A stretch of 64,000 nucleotides of DNA, from positions 8,928,001-8,992,000 of the forward strand of contig NZ_CP109149.1 of assembly GCF_035920345.1 (NCBI RefSeq), written 5' to 3'. The DNA comes from Nocardia vinacea. Lineage in GTDB: Bacteria > Actinomycetota > Actinomycetes > Mycobacteriales > Mycobacteriaceae. This document shows, in pieces, positions 61,547 through 64,000 of this stretch. Made by a program: the position numbers and the translations under genes. How positions within the stretch are numbered: position 1 is the first letter of the stretch; each line of letters starts with the position of its first letter. The notes beneath the pieces are model-generated. The model was not told the DNA's origin. It searched no databases and worked only from the letters and a program-made list of their open reading frames with translations.

Positions 61547-62478
61547 CCGCCGAACCGGAATTCACCGTCACCGTCACCGACCGCCGCACCCTCGCCGACG
61601 GCATCGTCGAACTCACCCTCGCCGTGACCGACGGACACACCCCGAAATGGCAGCCGGGCGCCCACATCGACCTGATCCTGCGCCCGGACCTGGTGCGCCA
61701 GTACTCGTTGTGCGGCGATCCCGACGACCACGACCGATTGACGGTCGCGGTCCTGCGTGACGCGAGCAGCCGTGGCGGATCGGCCTACGTCCACGACCAG
61801 CTGACAGTAGGCGAGCGTCTGCGAATCCGAGGTCCCCGCAACAACTTCCCGCTCCGGGACGCGGAACGCTATCTGTTCATCGCCGGTGGTGTCGGCATTA
61901 CACCGCTGCTGCCGATGATCCACGCCGTCGCCGGTCGCGGCGGCGAGTGGAGCCTGCACTACGGCGGCCGTACCCGCACGAGCATGGCCTACCTATCCGA
62001 ACTGTCGGCGCTCGGGCCGATCGAGGTGCGTCCGCAGAGCGAGACCGGTCCGCTCGATCTCGACGCCGTCCTCTCCAGGCCGGAACCGGGCACGCTGGTG
62101 TACTGCTGCGGTCCGGAGTCGTTGCTGGCAGCCGTCGAAAGCCGCTGCGCGGCGACCTGGCCCGCCGATGCCCTACACCTCGAGCGGTTCGCACCGAAGC
62201 CGACCGAAGTGACTGTCGATTCCGCCTTCGACGTCGAATGCGCGCAATCCGGTGTCACCGTGCACATCCCGGCGAATACCTCCGTCCTCGACGCCATCGA
62301 ACAGGCCGGTATCGCGGTCTTGTCCTCCTGCCGCGAAGGCACCTGCGGCACCTGCGAAACCGTTGTCCTGGACGGTATCCCCGACCATCGCGACAGCATC
62401 CTCACCGCACAGGACACCGACGTGATGATGATCTGCCGCTCACGCGCCCACACACCGCGCCTGGTCCTGGATATCTAA
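61543..62478 (+). CDS. VanB-type phthalate-dioxygenase-reductase family protein
   Basis: A 311-aa reductase with FMN (RQYSLCGDP), NAD (FIAGGVGITPLLPMI, YCCGPESLL) and C-terminal [2Fe-2S] domains; Cys263, Cys268, Cys271 and Cys298 ligate the cluster (SCREGTCGTC). It shuttles NADH electrons to the upstream Rieske oxygenase. ATG 61543 overlaps the preceding small gene's stop. Confidence 0.9.
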   Translation: MTAEPEFTVTVTDRRTLADGIVELTLAVTDGHTPKWQPGAHIDLILRPDLVRQYSLCGDPDDHDRLTVAVLRDASSRGGSAYVHDQLTVGERLRIRGPRNNFPLRDAERYLFIAGGVGITPLLPMIHAVAGRGGEWSLHYGGRTRTSMAYLSELSALGPIEVRPQSETGPLDLDAVLSRPEPGTLVYCCGPESLLAAVESRCAATWPADALHLERFAPKPTEVTVDSAFDVECAQSGVTVHIPANTSVLDAIEQAGIAVLSSCREGTCGTCETVVLDGIPDHRDSILTAQDTDVMMICRSRAHTPRLVLDI

Positions 62479-62502
62479 CCCCCTTATCGAAAGGTTCCCG
62501 CT

Positions 62503-63306
62503 ATGCCCGTCGTCCGTGTCTCAGATACCGATGTTCACTACTCCGTCTCCGGTGCCGGACCAGGATTGGTCCTCGTCCACGGCACCAGCATGAGTGCCGA
62601 ATCCAATTTCGGGCACCTCACCTCCGAGTTCACCGATCGCCACACCGTTGTCGCACCGAACTATGCGGGCAGCGGCGAAACCACCACACCCGACGACCGA
62701 CTGACCCTGGACCTGCTGGTCGCGCAGATCATCGCGGCCATCGAGGATGCAGCGACCGGACCGGTCGACCTGATGGGGTTCTCCCTCGGCGCGGTCGTCG
62801 CGGCGGCGGTCGCGGGGCGGCGTCCCGACCTCGTGCGCAGGCTCGTCCTGGTGGCGGGTTGGTCGGTGACGGAGGATCCCCGGCAACTGCTCACCCTGCA
62901 CGGGTGGGCGGCCTCATTGGAGGCCGGTCCCGAAATGGCCTCCGCATTCGGCCCGTTGCTGGCGTTCAGCCCGGCATTCCTGAGCGGACTCGGCCATGCG
63001 GGTCTGGCGCAATTGCGCGCCACGAAACCCGAACCCGGAACGCTGCGACAGATCGAGGTGAACCTCGAAGTGGACATCCGGGACGAGCTGAGCCGTATCG
63101 CCGCACCGACATTGGTGATCGGCTGCACCCAGGACCAGCTGGTACCGGTCACCCACGCCCGTGACCTGCACGCCGCGATCCCGAACAGCCGATACGCCGA
63201 AATCGACAGCGGCCATGTGGTGTTCTTCGAGAAGCCGGCCGAACTCGTGTCACTCGTGCAGGACTTCTTGCACACGGCTGAGATCCCCAGTGGCCAACCG
63301 GCATAA
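62503..63306 (+). CDS. Alpha/beta hydrolase
   Basis: A 267-aa hydrolase. The nucleophile Ser94 lies in MGFSLGAVV, an Asp follows in IGCTQDQLVP (about 211) and the His in IDSGHVVFFEKP (about 239); the oxyanion segment is VLVHGTSMS. The triad is complete. It begins 24 bp after the reductase and is probably the last gene of the oxygenase operon; esterase, C-C hydrolase or lactonase activity on a cluster intermediate is possible. Confidence 0.87.
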   Translation: MPVVRVSDTDVHYSVSGAGPGLVLVHGTSMSAESNFGHLTSEFTDRHTVVAPNYAGSGETTTPDDRLTLDLLVAQIIAAIEDAATGPVDLMGFSLGAVVAAAVAGRRPDLVRRLVLVAGWSVTEDPRQLLTLHGWAASLEAGPEMASAFGPLLAFSPAFLSGLGHAGLAQLRATKPEPGTLRQIEVNLEVDIRDELSRIAAPTLVIGCTQDQLVPVTHARDLHAAIPNSRYAEIDSGHVVFFEKPAELVSLVQDFLHTAEIPSGQPA

Positions 63307-63330
63307 CGTTCTGGCGGCCCAGCTGACCCT

Positions 63331-63365
63331 CTGGTCGCCCGCACCGATACGGTGCGAGCGACCAG
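63331..63365. terminator. Bidirectional hairpin between the hydrolase and GGDEF genes
   Basis: CTGGTCGC-c-CGCACC (63331-63345) pairs with GGTGCG-a-GCGACCAG (63351-63365) around a GATAC loop; only one internal mismatch. It separates two convergent genes. No T-run. Confidence 0.75.
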
Positions 63366-63380
63366 CAGGCCGGTGCCGGA

Positions 63381-64000
63381 TCAGCCTGCTACGGCCTTGA
63401 TTTCGGGTTTATCGGAGTCGGCGAGGGCGAAGCGGCGTCCGCCCGCGGTCTTCGCCGAATACATCGCGCGATCGGCGCGACGCAGCAGATCGGTGAAATC
63501 ACAGGAGTCGCCCGGCGGACAGTATGCGGTGCCGACACTGGCCGAGACCGGTACCGGACCGGCCGTCGACCACACCGGGTCCCGCAGCGCGGCGACGATC
63601 CGATGCGCGATTTCGCCGAGCGTGTTGTGCAACGGGTTGGTGGCGAGCACGAATTCGTCACCGCCGTAACGGCAGATGACCGTATCCGGCGGGCAGATCT
63701 CACGCAGCCTGCGGGCCAGCTCGACGAGCACCTCGTCGCCGACGGCATGCCCGTAGTTGTCGTTGATCTGCTTGAACCGGTCCAGGTCGATCAGCAGCAG
63801 GCCGACGCCGCGGTTCGGGTCGGCCGTCATCAGCCGCACCTTGTCCTGCAGCAGTGTCCGGTTGGCCAGATCGGTCAGCGCGTCGTGGGTGGCTTCGTGC
63901 CGCAGCCGATGCTGCAGCGCGGCGATCTCCTGCACCCGTAACGACACCGCGGCCGAAATGTGTTGCTCCTGCTGGGCCAGTGCCCGCTCCTGCAGCGCCT
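63381..64000 (-). CDS. GGDEF-domain protein (probable diguanylate cyclase), N-terminus outside the window
   Basis: The last about 206 residues of a longer protein. A Gln/Glu/Ala-rich coiled-coil-like helix (QALQERALAQQEQHISAAVS) leads to a GGDEF domain: HDALTDLANRTLLQDKVRLM, LLLIDLDRFKQINDNYGHAV, and the active-site RYGGDEFVLA (intact). The RxxD feedback-inhibition site expected just before it is not present. It should make cyclic di-GMP. The frame is open to the window end; sensor domains must lie beyond. Confidence 0.88.
   Translation of the reverse strand, partial: ALQERALAQQEQHISAAVSLRVQEIAALQHRLRHEATHDALTDLANRTLLQDKVRLMTADPNRGVGLLLIDLDRFKQINDNYGHAVGDEVLVELARRLREICPPDTVICRYGGDEFVLATNPLHNTLGEIAHRIVAALRDPVWSTAGPVPVSASVGTAYCPPGDSCDFTDLLRRADRAMYSAKTAGGRRFALADSDKPEIKAVAG

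Overview
The window is high-GC actinobacterial DNA. It most resembles Nocardia or a close mycolate-producing relative. The evidence is a DesA3-type desaturase/reductase pair, an Rv1733c-family membrane protein, a large NAD-dependent glutamate dehydrogenase, a CtaJ-like oxidase subunit, frequent GTG/TTG starts, and a gene backbone (about 23.0-52.4 kb) matching, from memory, M. tuberculosis Rv2478c-Rv2464c. No rRNA, CRISPR array, transposase or integrase was seen. One tRNA (Arg, anticodon TCT) lies at 19.6 kb. The GC richness opens many long shadow frames, which I left out.

Layout. 0-4.2 kb: an SDR, then a TetR regulator divergent from an operon of ferredoxin reductase, fatty-acid desaturase and a small acidic protein. 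4.2-14.1 kb: DUF4254, DUF4389 and DUF4383 proteins, an ABC-2 exporter operon divergent from a lone EctB-like aminotransferase, an L,D-transpeptidase-like lipoprotein, a VOC protein, an Rv1733c-like protein and a COG4315-type lipoprotein. 14.3-19.3 kb: D-amino-acid oxidase divergent from an amino-acid permease, then a TetR/flavin-monooxygenase module bracketed by an imperfect copy of the permease 3' end. 19.9-22.9 kb: a CopD/CtaG fusion and a threonine-dehydratase-like enzyme.

23-41 kb is the conserved backbone: SSB-like protein, EttA, NAD-GDH, thioesterase, Rv2474c-like protein, HNH endonuclease, GlbO, alpha-glucosidase, CtaJ-like, DUF5130 and PepN. azlCD plus an XRE-cupin regulator are inserted, and the HNH-glbO-aglA block appears inverted relative to M. 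tuberculosis. 41-48 kb is an insertion relative to that order: PurC, a RibD-C reductase, NUDIX, a secreted SnoaL-like protein, an ECF42-type sigma factor with its YCII partner, and a rubredoxin-reductase-type flavoprotein. 48-52.4 kb returns to the backbone (Rv2466c-like, RpiB, Nei/Fpg) with an M48 peptidase and a secreted protein between.

52.4-63.3 kb is a catabolic gene cluster. A leftward operon encodes ALDH, ADH, SDR, amidohydrolase, CoA ligase and MaoC. Back to back with it lie MarR and IclR regulators followed by a rightward set of Rieske oxygenase, a 64-aa protein, a VanB-type reductase and an alpha/beta hydrolase. A perfect palindrome overlaps both predicted -35 boxes of the divergent promoters. 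The genes suggest oxidation and CoA-dependent degradation of an aromatic or alicyclic compound, but the substrate is not readable from sequence. The window ends inside a GGDEF protein gene.
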